In this document: piece after piece, positions 29,281 to 36,906 of the stretch
How positions within the stretch are numbered: the first letter of the stretch is position 1
Layout: each line of letters begins with the position of its first letter
Source: Bradyrhizobium sp. 200
GTDB lineage: Bacteria > Pseudomonadota > Alphaproteobacteria > Rhizobiales > Xanthobacteraceae
Direction of reading: 5' to 3'
NCBI RefSeq assembly: GCF_023100945.1
Contig: NZ_CP064689.1
Span: forward strand, 8,972,001-9,036,000
DNA length: 64,000 nt
The notes under the pieces: model-generated
What the model saw: the letters and a program-made list of their open reading frames with translations, nothing else
The model's database searches: none
Told to the model about the DNA's origin: nothing
Program-made: the position numbers and the translations under genes

Positions 29281-30147
29281 TCAATGCCTGGTCCCGAAAA
29301 TCTGTCGTGCTTCCGCGGGGCTTGCGATCTCGCGGCCCGCGCGCCGTGCGCAGGCGGCGATCGCCTCAATCAATTGCCCGTTCGAGGTCACCTTGGTGCC
29401 GTCGCCCAGATAGAACGTATCCTCCAGCCCGGTGCGCAGGTGCCCGCCGAGATCGGCGCAGCGCTGGTGCAGCGGCCAGATTTCGGCGCGGCCAATCGCC
29501 GTCACCTGCCAATGCGCTTCCGGCAATTTCAGCTTCAACAGGATCGGCAGCAGATCCGGATCTGCCGGCATGCCGGACGCTACGCCCATCACAAAATTAT
29601 ATTCGAGCGGGCCGGAATACATGCCGGTTTGGCGATACATGCCGACGCAGCGCACGATGCCGACGTCAAAGCATTCGAACTCGGGAATGGTGCCGGCTTC
29701 CTTCATCACGTCGAGATAGTCCTGCACCTTCTCGACCGCGTTATCGAACATCATCGGCGGCCAGGCCCAGGTGTTGTCGGACTTTACCTTGAGATAGTTC
29801 AGCGAGCCGGCGTTGCAGGCCGCAATCTCGGGCCGCGTCTCGCGCACGCAATCCAGCGCACCCTGATACTTCGGACCCGACATGCCCGTGGTGTGGTTGA
29901 TGATGACGCCGGGACAGGCCTCGCGGACCGCCTGCTGGATTTCCTTGCTGACGTTGACGTCCCAGGACGGCAGATGCCTCTTGTTCGGCTCCTGCTGGCG
30001 CAGATGCACATGCATGATGCTGGCGCCGGCGTTGAACGCGGCCCTGGCCTCGCGCGCCATCTGCTCCGGCGTAACGGGTACGTTGTGCTGCTTCGGATCG
30101 GTCAGCACGCCGTTCAGCGCGCAGGTAATGACGGCCTTGTCGCCCAT
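29281..30147 (-). CDS. Beta-keto acid cleavage enzyme (BKACE, DUF849)
   Basis: The 288-residue protein belongs to the BKACE family (founding member 3-keto-5-aminohexanoate cleavage enzyme, Kce). These cytosolic zinc enzymes condense a beta-keto acid with acetyl-CoA and split the product to acetoacetate and a new acyl-CoA. It shows AGASIMHVHLR with the metal ligands His46 and His48, INHTTGMSG near residue 100, and the C-terminal GLEDTFYLGDGTKVTSN containing the third ligand Glu. It lies among acyl-CoA dehydrogenase and carboxylase genes, suggesting that it handles a keto acid from the same catabolic route. The specific keto acid is not known. Confidence 0.9.
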   Translation of the reverse strand: MGDKAVITCALNGVLTDPKQHNVPVTPEQMAREARAAFNAGASIMHVHLRQQEPNKRHLPSWDVNVSKEIQQAVREACPGVIINHTTGMSGPKYQGALDCVRETRPEIAACNAGSLNYLKVKSDNTWAWPPMMFDNAVEKVQDYLDVMKEAGTIPEFECFDVGIVRCVGMYRQTGMYSGPLEYNFVMGVASGMPADPDLLPILLKLKLPEAHWQVTAIGRAEIWPLHQRCADLGGHLRTGLEDTFYLGDGTKVTSNGQLIEAIAACARRAGREIASPAEARQIFGTRH

Positions 30148-30213
30148 GGATCAGCCTTCGATTGCGAGACGCGAGGAATAGCGAAAATATCCAGCGCGAT
30201 CATGCGTTCCGCA

Positions 30214-31035
30214 TCAGCCGGCTTCTTGCGTCCACCCGCTATTGTCGGCGGCGGCATGGCGGTGGCTGTAGATCGCCAGATCGCGCGAACCGGAAAAAAT
30301 CGCGCGCGGCTTCAATCCATAGAAGCGGCGGATCGAGTGGCTGAAATGCGTGGAGTCGGGATAGCCGATATCCTGCGCGAGATGCGCAAGGTTGATGTCC
30401 TGGTTGGCGAAATGAAGCAGATGCCGCGCCCGCTTCCAGGCGCGGAACGAACGGAAGGAAATGCCGGTCTCTTCCTTGAACAAATGCAGGAAGCGCGACG
30501 GGGACAATCCTGCCTCGGTGGCGCAGCTTGCCGCCGTCACCGGCTCGCCGGAGAATTTTCCGATCTGCAGCATCGCGCGCGCCACGCGGGGATCGAGTTC
30601 GCGCTGCGGCAGGGCCTCGCCAAGGCACAGGCGATCAAATTCGGCACTGGAAAATTCATTGCCGGCGTGATGCTCGCGCAGTTCGCGATAGGCGGCGCGG
30701 ATGCGGCCGGTGAAAGCTTCGCCTTCAGGCCCCGCAAGGCGTTTGGCAAGCTCTTCGAGCGCCCCGGGACGAACACTCTCCGGCTCGATCACGATGCTGA
30801 GCACCGAGCGATGGTCGCTGGCGATGGTGTGCCTGATGTTCGGCAGGACGGCGACCATTTCGCCATAGCTCTCGCAGCCATCGGCGGTCGTGAGCCAAAG
30901 TCCACTCTCGATCGAGACATAGATGTTGAACGCGCCCGAGCAGCGTTGCCGGGGCCGGCCGAGCAGGCCGGCGTAGAACACGCGTTCCGGGGTGATCAGC
31001 ATCAGATGGCCGGATTTGTGGCCCACATCGTCCAT
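30214..31035 (-). CDS. AraC-family transcriptional regulator
   Basis: This 273-residue regulator has an N-terminal cupin-like sensor half and a C-terminal double helix-turn-helix (about residues 165-265). The second motif, DIGYPDSTHFSHSIRRFYGLKPRAI, matches the AraC signature in order and spacing, with the shorter one at ATEAGLSPSRFLHLFKEETG. It is probably the pathway regulator of the surrounding catabolic cluster, lying between the keto-acid cleavage enzyme and the glutathione transferase on the same strand. Its ligand may be a pathway intermediate. The gene has 66- and about 130-base gaps on either side. Confidence 0.9.
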   Translation of the reverse strand: MDDVGHKSGHLMLITPERVFYAGLLGRPRQRCSGAFNIYVSIESGLWLTTADGCESYGEMVAVLPNIRHTIASDHRSVLSIVIEPESVRPGALEELAKRLAGPEGEAFTGRIRAAYRELREHHAGNEFSSAEFDRLCLGEALPQRELDPRVARAMLQIGKFSGEPVTAASCATEAGLSPSRFLHLFKEETGISFRSFRAWKRARHLLHFANQDINLAHLAQDIGYPDSTHFSHSIRRFYGLKPRAIFSGSRDLAIYSHRHAAADNSGWTQEAG

Positions 31036-31121
31036 GGTGCGTCCTCCTCGCGCGGCTCTTTGGCCGCTGCGACGGGGTCAACCATAGCCGAAATTCGGTG
31101 TCTGTCACCGATAGAAGGGCC

Positions 31122-31155
31122 GTCATTCCGGGTTCGCTTCGCGCCCCGGAATGAC
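31122..31155. repeat. Short inverted repeat, family B-like ends
   Basis: GTCATTCCGGG and the inverse CCCCGGAATGAC enclose TTCGCTTCGCG, giving a compact 34-base hairpin. The ends are those of the family B repeats, but the 18-base palindromic core is missing. It lies between the AraC gene and the glutathione transferase gene. Confidence 0.75.
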
Positions 31156-31165
31156 GGGGCTCTTT

Positions 31166-31822
31166 TCAAGCCCGGATCCGTGGCGCCACGTTCTGCTCGA
31201 CGCCGGCCTTGCGCTCCGCCGCAACGGCACGCTGGTATCCGTCACGTTCCTGCAACCGGGCCCAATAGGCGGCGACATTGGGGCCGAAATCCTTGGCGAG
31301 CCCGATATTGCCGGCCAGCCGCAGCGCGTAGCCGTTGACGATATCGGCCGCGGTGAACCGGCCGGCGCACAAGGTTTCGGCATTCGCCGTGGCTGCCTCG
31401 ACAGCGCGCAGCCGCCCCAGGAACCATTTCGCGTAATCGCCGGCAACTTGCGGGTTCCGCCGTTCTTCCGGTTCGAGCTGGCTGTATCTCAGCACCAGCG
31501 TTTGCGGAAAGGTCAGCGTGGCGTCGCTGAAATACATCCAGTTCAGGAAGGCGCCATAGGCCGGGTCGTCCTGCCCGACCACCAGCGGCGTCGGGCCGTA
31601 TTTGGTGCCGAGATAATAACAGATGCCGGAGGACTCCGTCATTTTGGTCTCGCCATCGATCATGAACGGAATGGTGCCGAGCGGATTGATCGCGAGATAT
31701 TCCTTGGCGAACACCCGCGGCGGAAACGGCAGCATTTTCAGCTCATAGGGCAGCCCCATCTCTTCCAGCATCCAGAGCGGACGGAACGAGCGCGCGCCGT
31801 CGCAGTGATAGAGCGTGATCAT
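31166..31822 (-). CDS. Glutathione S-transferase family protein
   Basis: The 218-residue product has a thioredoxin-like N-terminus (MITLYHCDGARSFRPLWMLEEMG) and the glutathione-site segment LGTIPFMIDGETKMTESSGICYYLG, where the ESSGI Ser binds glutathione. The helical C-terminal domain follows. The start at 31822 is supported by AGGGGAA upstream; a longer frame of 23 more codons has no family features. It is located between acyl-CoA dehydrogenase genes and the AraC gene, so it may isomerise or deconjugate a pathway intermediate, as maleylpyruvate isomerase-type proteins do. That role is inference. Confidence 0.85.
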   Translation of the reverse strand: MITLYHCDGARSFRPLWMLEEMGLPYELKMLPFPPRVFAKEYLAINPLGTIPFMIDGETKMTESSGICYYLGTKYGPTPLVVGQDDPAYGAFLNWMYFSDATLTFPQTLVLRYSQLEPEERRNPQVAGDYAKWFLGRLRAVEAATANAETLCAGRFTAADIVNGYALRLAGNIGLAKDFGPNVAAYWARLQERDGYQRAVAAERKAGVEQNVAPRIRA

Positions 31823-31857
31823 CAGGCATTCCCCTGTCGTTACCCTGGTTGTTCTTA

Positions 31858-33009
31858 TTAGCTTTTCGGCAGCGTGCCCATCATCTTGCACAAGACCGTC
31901 AGCATCACCTCGTCGGCGCCGCCGCCGATCGAGGTCAGGCGGCTGTCGCGATAGGCCCGGCTCACCGGCGTCTCGTTCATGAAACCCATGCCGCCCCAGA
32001 ACTGCAGGCAGGCGTCGGTGAGTTCGCGCCCCAGACGCCCCGCCTTGAGCTTGGCCATGGTGGCAAGCCGCGTCACATCCTCGCCCGCGACCAGCGCCTC
32101 GGCGGCGCGGTAGATCAGCGCGCGCAGCAGTTCGACCTCGGTCTGCATCTCCGCCAGCTTGAAATGAACGGTCTGGTTGTCGAGGATCGACTTGCCGAAC
32201 GCTTTTCGGTTGCGGGCATATTCGATCGTCTCTGATATGATGAATTCATGCGCCTTGAGGCAGGCCGCCGCGCCCCACAGCCGCTCCTCCTGGAACTGCA
32301 CCATCTGGTAGGTAAAGCCCTTGCCCTCCTCGCCGATCCGGTTGCGCTTCGGCACCCGGACATTGTCGAAGAAGATCTGCGCGGTGTCGGAGGATCGCAT
32401 GCCCATCTTGTCGAGCTTGCGCGCGACCTGCACGCCCTTGGTCTTCATGGGCACGCAGATCAGCGACTTGTTGCGATGGACCTGGTCGTCGCTGGTATTG
32501 GCGAGCAGGCAGATCCAATCGGCTTGTACACCGTTGGTAATCCACATCTTGCCGCCATTGATGACGTAATCGTCGCCATCGGAGCGCGCATTGGTCTTGA
32601 TCGAGGCGACGTCGGAACCGGCGCCGGGCTCGGAGACGCCGATGCAGGCCACCGCATCACCCGCGATGGCCGGCGCCAGGAACTCGCGGCGCACTTCGTC
32701 CGAACCAAACCGCGCCAGCGCGGGAGTAGCCATATCGGTCTGCACCCCAATCGCCATCGGCACGCCGCCGCAGGTGATGGCGCCAAGTTCTTCGGCCATC
32801 ATCAGCGCGTAGGAGTAATCGAGTCCCTGGCCGCCGAATTCGACCGGCTTGTTGAGGCCGAGAAAGCCGAGATCGCCGAGCTTCTTGAACAGCTCATGCG
32901 CGGGAAAGATGTCGTTGTTCTCCCATTCGTCGACGAAAGGGTTGATCTCGGCGGCGATGAACTTTTGCAGGATGCGGCGGGGTTCGTCGTGGTCGGCAGT
33001 GAACAGCAT
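31858..33009 (-). CDS. Acyl-CoA dehydrogenase
   Basis: This 383-residue FAD enzyme removes two hydrogens from the alpha and beta carbons of an acyl-CoA and passes electrons to ETF. The signature CIGVSEPGAGSDVASIKTNAR near residue 125 and the C-terminal dimer-FAD motif QFWGGMGFMNETPVSRAYRDSR near residue 342 are intact, with RLTSIGGGADEVMLTVL at the end. The glycine-rich loop spelled GGGADE replaces the more usual GGTxE. It starts 36 bases upstream of the glutathione transferase start, so the two are probably co-transcribed. A family B repeat separates it from the second dehydrogenase. Confidence 0.92.
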   Translation of the reverse strand: MLFTADHDEPRRILQKFIAAEINPFVDEWENNDIFPAHELFKKLGDLGFLGLNKPVEFGGQGLDYSYALMMAEELGAITCGGVPMAIGVQTDMATPALARFGSDEVRREFLAPAIAGDAVACIGVSEPGAGSDVASIKTNARSDGDDYVINGGKMWITNGVQADWICLLANTSDDQVHRNKSLICVPMKTKGVQVARKLDKMGMRSSDTAQIFFDNVRVPKRNRIGEEGKGFTYQMVQFQEERLWGAAACLKAHEFIISETIEYARNRKAFGKSILDNQTVHFKLAEMQTEVELLRALIYRAAEALVAGEDVTRLATMAKLKAGRLGRELTDACLQFWGGMGFMNETPVSRAYRDSRLTSIGGGADEVMLTVLCKMMGTLPKS

Positions 33010-33026
33010 CGTTTCATTTATCCTTC

Positions 33027-33151
33027 GTCATTCCGGGGCGCTCGGAGCGCGAGCCTGGAATCCATTTCGCCACGATGTTGCAGCCCGATGGATTCTCTGA
33101 TGTGCAATTGCACATCATAGTTCGCTCGTTTCACTCGCGCACCGGAATGAC
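33027..33151. repeat. Dispersed palindromic repeat, family B (copy 2)
   Basis: The ends GTCATTCCGGGGCGC and ACCGGAATGAC enclose the same palindromic core as the copy at 11624-11747, GATGTGCAATTGCACATC (33099-33116). The 30 or so bases before the core are also nearly identical between the copies. It occupies most of the gap between two acyl-CoA dehydrogenase genes. Confidence 0.9.
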
Positions 33152-33170
33152 GCGCATGCGAACAGCATCA

Positions 33171-34325
33171 TCACAGCCCCATCTGCCGCGAAGCGAGGTC
33201 CTTCATGATCTCCTCGGTGCCGCCGCCGATGGCGTTGACCTTGACCTCGCGGTAGATCCGTTCGACCTTGATGCCGCGCATAAAACCGGCGCCGCCGAAA
33301 ATCTGCACGGCCTCGGAGGCGCAGAACGCCATGGTCTGCGTCGCCTGGTTCTTCATCATGCAGATCTCGGCGACCGGGCTTTCGCCCTGCCCGAGCCGCC
33401 ATGCCAGCATTTCCAGCATCGCCTGCGACGCCGCGACCTTCTGCGCCATGTCGACCAGCTTGTGACGGATCACCTGGTGCTGCGCGATCGGCTTGCCAAA
33501 GGTCTTGCGCTCCCTGGCGTAGGCAATGGCTTCCTCAACGCAAACGCGGGCATAGGCCGTGCAGCTCGCCGCCATGCCCATGCGCTCGCTGTTGAAATTA
33601 TGCATGATGATCTTGAAACCCTGGCCCTCCTCGCCGATCAGGTTTTCGCACCTTACACGGCACTCGTCGAAATGCAGCGTCGCGGTGTCGGACGCCCACC
33701 AGCCCATCTTCTTCAGCTTCGTGCGCGACAGGCCCGGCGTGTCACCCTCGATCAAGAGCAGGCTGACCCCACCCGGCCCCTCGCCGCCGGTGCGCACCGC
33801 GACCGTCAGATAATCGGCCCGCATGCCCGACGTGATGAAAGTCTTCTCGCCGCTGACGACATAATGGTCGCCGTCGCGCAGCGCCCTGGTGCGGAGATTG
33901 GCGACGTCGGAGCCACCGCTCGGCTCGGTGATCGCGAGCGCCGAGATCCTCTCTCCCGACAGCACCTGCGGCAGCACCCTCGCCTTGACCTCCGGCCTTG
34001 CGGCGCGCGCGATCGGCGGCGAGCCGATGGTGTGGCTCATCAGGCTCGAGCTGACCCCGCCGGCGCCGGCGCGCGCCAGCTCCTGCGACGCCACGATCTT
34101 CATGAACTGATCGGCGGGCACGCCGCCATATTCCTCGGGGAAGCCGAGCCCGAGCAGCCCGATCTCGGACGCTTTCCGATAAAGCTCGCGCGGAAACTCG
34201 CCAGCCTCATCCCATTCATGGGCATAGGGCTCGATTTCGCGCACCACGAAGCGGCGCATCACGTCGCGGAAGGCCTCGTGTTCGGCCGTATAGAACGGGC
34301 TTTGCACCCTTGTGCGCTCCTGCAT
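33171..34325 (-). CDS. Acyl-CoA dehydrogenase
   Basis: The 384-residue product is a second, distinct acyl-CoA dehydrogenase. It carries ALAITEPSGGSDVANLRTRA near residue 125, the Thr/Ser-rich FITSGMRADYLTVAVRTG, the cofactor motif QIFGGAGFMRGIKVERIYREV near residue 340 and the terminal INAIGGGTEEIMKDL. The active-site Glu is expected in the last third, as in the isovaleryl and long-chain groups; I did not assign it. It is the first gene of the minus-strand catabolic cluster, transcribed away from the Liv-type receptor gene at 34639. It may act on a branched-chain or terpenoid acyl-CoA given the carboxylase downstream. Confidence 0.92.
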   Translation of the reverse strand: MQERTRVQSPFYTAEHEAFRDVMRRFVVREIEPYAHEWDEAGEFPRELYRKASEIGLLGLGFPEEYGGVPADQFMKIVASQELARAGAGGVSSSLMSHTIGSPPIARAARPEVKARVLPQVLSGERISALAITEPSGGSDVANLRTRALRDGDHYVVSGEKTFITSGMRADYLTVAVRTGGEGPGGVSLLLIEGDTPGLSRTKLKKMGWWASDTATLHFDECRVRCENLIGEEGQGFKIIMHNFNSERMGMAASCTAYARVCVEEAIAYARERKTFGKPIAQHQVIRHKLVDMAQKVAASQAMLEMLAWRLGQGESPVAEICMMKNQATQTMAFCASEAVQIFGGAGFMRGIKVERIYREVKVNAIGGGTEEIMKDLASRQMGL

Positions 34326-34638
34326 GCTCTCCTCCCGGGAGCATGATCCGGAAAAGTGGGCACCGGTTTTCCGATAGGATCATGCTCGAACAAAAGATAG
34401 CTCAGGAGCATGATTCAACCATGTTGAATCAGGCTCCTGAGATCACGATGCCCCGATTTGCCTCTCGCAAACTTGCGTTGAGCGGCTGGCATTATCGTGC
34501 AGACGCGGCCTGCCGCACCAGCGAAGCCAGCGCGCTTATGTCCAGCAACTGAACGCAAGACCGGTTGCCCGAGCATGCCCTAGCCTTGGTTCAAAACCAA
34601 TAACAACATTATCGGCCATTCGCCGGGGAGGATGAAGC
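34326..34638. other. Divergent intergenic region, promoters for both sides
   Basis: These 313 bases contain the two palindromes listed at 34339-34440. The remaining 200 bases have no credible gene; they should hold the promoter of the Liv-type receptor and the ribosome site GGGGAGGA just before 34639. Confidence 0.55.
34339..34440. repeat. Two tandem palindromes in a divergent promoter region
   Basis: Palindrome one has outer arms 34339-34349 GAGCATGATCC and 34377-34387 GGATCATGCTC with an inner GGAAAA / TTTTCC pair. Palindrome two has 18-base arms, 34402-34419 and 34423-34440, with one mismatch and a 3-base loop. Both contain GAGCATGAT. They lie just upstream of the acyl-CoA dehydrogenase start and between divergent genes, so they may be repeats or operator-like sites. 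Confidence 0.75.
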
Positions 34639-35853
34639 ATGATCCGATCGAGCAGGTTCGTCCCGGCCGCCTTCCTTTCAGCATTACTCTCCCTCGCTGC
34701 TGCGACAACGGCGGAAGCCCAGCAACCCGGCATATCAGACACCGAGATCAAGTTCGGCAACATCATGCCGTATAGCGGCCCGGCGTCGGCGCTCAGCGTC
34801 ACCGGCAAGGCTTTTGCGGCCTATTTCGACCTGATCAACGAGAAAGGCGGCGTCAACGGCCGCAAGCTCAACATGATCTCGCTCGACGACGGTTTTTCGC
34901 CGCCGAAGACGGTCGAGGCGACGCGCCGCCTGGTCGAGAATGACGGCGTCGCCTTCATGTTCGGAACCATGGGCACCGCGCCGAGTTCGGCGACCGCGAA
35001 ATATCTCAACGGCGCCAAGGTGCCGCACCTCTTCCTGATCAGCTCCGCATCGAAATGGAACGATCCGGCCAACCAGCCCTGGCTGATGGCGCTGCCCTGG
35101 GCGCCCAACTATGTCGAGGAAGCCGGCATCGATGTGCGTTTCGCCCGCTCCAGGAATCCCAATGCGCGCTTTGCGATTCTTTATCAGAACGACGACGCCG
35201 GAAAGGATTATCTGCGCGGCGTCAAGGAAGCGCTCGGAGCTGATGCCGACAAGGCGATCGCGATGGCCGCGAGTTTCGAAGTCGCCGACCCCACGGTGGA
35301 TTCGCAGATTCTCACGCTCGCCAATACCAAAGCCGACGTCTTCCTGATCTACAGCGTGACGCCGCGCGCGTGCGCGCAAGCGATCCGAAAGGCCTACGAA
35401 ACCGGCTGGCGTCCGATGCGTTTCATCTCCTCGGGCTGCGCCAACAAGGAAACCGTGATGGTGCCGGCCGGGCTCGAAGCCGCGACCGGCATCATGTCGG
35501 TCGGGGCGCTAAAACCCTATTCGGCGGATACCACCGACGCTGGCCTGGTCACCTACCGGGACTTCATGAAGGCGCGGCTGCCCAATATCGACCCGGCCAA
35601 CATGGCGGCGGGATATGGCTACATGGTTGCCCAGGCACTGGTCGTGGTGCTCACCCAGTGCAAGAACGACCTCAGCCGCGAAAACATCATGGCCCAGGCG
35701 GCCAACCTCAAGGGGGTAGCGCTGCCGATGCTGATGCCCGGGGTCAAACTCAACACCTCGCCGACGGACTACCGTCCGATCAAGGACGGCTATATGGTCG
35801 AGTTTCGCGACAACCAGTTCAACGTGATCAGCGAATTGCTGCGCGGCTCCTGA
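34639..35853 (+). CDS. Branched-chain amino acid-type ABC substrate-binding protein
   Basis: The 404-residue periplasmic receptor is of the LivK class with a signal peptide ending at TAEAQQ and a mature start GISDTEIKFGNIMPYSGPAS. The ligand-site segments MPYSGPASA and LFLISSASKWNDP, and the hinge near FAILYQNDDAGKDYL, are in family order. It has its own promoter region and GGGGAGGA ribosome site. There is no Liv permease nearby; it is divergent from the acyl-CoA catabolic cluster, so it may import that pathway's substrate. It is clearly different from the other Liv-type receptor at 10324-11517. Confidence 0.88.
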   Translation: MIRSSRFVPAAFLSALLSLAAATTAEAQQPGISDTEIKFGNIMPYSGPASALSVTGKAFAAYFDLINEKGGVNGRKLNMISLDDGFSPPKTVEATRRLVENDGVAFMFGTMGTAPSSATAKYLNGAKVPHLFLISSASKWNDPANQPWLMALPWAPNYVEEAGIDVRFARSRNPNARFAILYQNDDAGKDYLRGVKEALGADADKAIAMAASFEVADPTVDSQILTLANTKADVFLIYSVTPRACAQAIRKAYETGWRPMRFISSGCANKETVMVPAGLEAATGIMSVGALKPYSADTTDAGLVTYRDFMKARLPNIDPANMAAGYGYMVAQALVVVLTQCKNDLSRENIMAQAANLKGVALPMLMPGVKLNTSPTDYRPIKDGYMVEFRDNQFNVISELLRGS

Positions 35854-35881
35854 ACTGGCGACCAGTCCCGCCCGCGCGAAT

Positions 35882-36784
35882 CTACGGAGTAAGCGCGTCG
35901 CTGGGAGCTGCGACGCGTGCCTTCATCGCATCGCTCATGGGCAGCATCAGGCTCTGTCCTTTTGGGGGAATGGGCGACTCGAACCATTTTGAATAGAGCC
36001 TGTTGAATTCGCCCGATGCCATCTTCTGCCTGATCACGGCGTCGACCAGCGCTTTGAACTCGGGGTCCTCTCTCCGGGTCATCAGCCCGTAATAGGTCGG
36101 CGCGTAGGTCGCAGGCAGCATCCGGAAGACCTTGGGATCGGGCGAATTGGCGACCATTCCGGCAACCAGGATGTCGTCCTCGAACCATGCGGCGGCGCGG
36201 CTCGTGCTCAACATCAGAAGGGATTCGGCGTGGTCCCTGGCTTGAACGATCTTCGCATTCAGCTTCTGGTCGGCGATGATCTTGTGGACTCCCGCGAGAT
36301 TCAAGGAGCCCTGCGTAACAACGATCGTCTGCCCGTCGAGTCCATTCAGCTCGGTGACCGGAGAAGCCGCGGCAACGAGCCAGCGAGGCGATGCCACGTA
36401 TGTCGCGATGGAAAAGGAAACCTGCTTTTGCCGTTCGGCGGTGTTGGTCGTACTGCCACACTCGATGTCGATAGTGCCGTTCTGAATAAGTGGGATGCGG
36501 TTGGATGCATTCACCGGGATGTACTCGATCTCCAGCGCCGGCCGTTTCAATTCGGATTTGATCCTGTCGGCGACCGCTGCACATAGTTCGAGCGAGAGGC
36601 CCGTCGGCTTGTTATCAGCCCCAATGTAGGCGAATGGAATAGACGCCTCCCGGTAGCCGAACGCGATCTTGCCGACCTCCTTGATCTTTTCGAGGGTTTG
36701 GCTCGCCGCCTGACCCTGATGAATATCGAGCATCGCAACCGACAGGGCGGCAATTGCCAGCCTCGGCAACAATTTGCGGATCAT
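35882..36784 (-). CDS. Polar amino acid-type ABC substrate-binding protein (SBP_bac_3)
   Basis: This 300-residue protein of the GltI/glutamate-aspartate receptor type has a signal peptide (MIRKLLPRLAIAALSVAMLD) and a mature region beginning with TLEKIKEVGKIAFGYREASIP. The ligand-binding motifs IDIECGSTTNTAERQKQVSF and TQGSLNLAGVHKIIADQ are those of amino-acid receptors, with the Arg in the first group. It is downstream of the dialkylglycine decarboxylase-like gene on the same strand, 118 bases away, with a hairpin between them. It may import a substrate for that enzyme, but no permease is adjacent. Base use is less GC-rich than in surrounding catabolic genes. Confidence 0.85.
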   Translation of the reverse strand: MIRKLLPRLAIAALSVAMLDIHQGQAASQTLEKIKEVGKIAFGYREASIPFAYIGADNKPTGLSLELCAAVADRIKSELKRPALEIEYIPVNASNRIPLIQNGTIDIECGSTTNTAERQKQVSFSIATYVASPRWLVAAASPVTELNGLDGQTIVVTQGSLNLAGVHKIIADQKLNAKIVQARDHAESLLMLSTSRAAAWFEDDILVAGMVANSPDPKVFRMLPATYAPTYYGLMTRREDPEFKALVDAVIRQKMASGEFNRLYSKWFESPIPPKGQSLMLPMSDAMKARVAAPSDALTP

Positions 36785-36837
36785 TTCAGCCTCCAGATTT
36801 GCTCCATAGCGCTTTCGAGCGAAGTGGCTAACGGTTC

Positions 36838-36906
36838 GCGCGAAGAAACGCGTCAAAACAAGAATCTAGAGCTTCGGTTCTGACTTAATCAGAACCGAAG
36901 CTCTAG
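36838..36906 (-). terminator. Perfect 18-bp hairpin at the end of the aminotransferase gene (family E)
   Basis: Arms 36866-36883 and 36889-36906 are fully complementary with a 5-base loop CTTAA; the right arm overlaps the aminotransferase stop codon. Upstream bases AAACGCG and CAAAACAA match the repeat at 21379-21474. It lacks a clear T-run, so it may act as a repeat, mRNA stabiliser or weak terminator. Confidence 0.6.

Noticed and set aside
27516..31338. Two long plus-strand frames (758 and 684 codons)
   Set aside because: They lie opposite the carboxyltransferase, the keto-acid cleavage enzyme and the AraC gene, whose motifs are convincing. The frames have His/Arg/Gln-rich text only.
33100..33120. 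Repeated short peptide reading (MDSLMCNCTS) in two places
   Set aside because: It is the translation of the family B repeat core at 11624 and 33027, not a gene.
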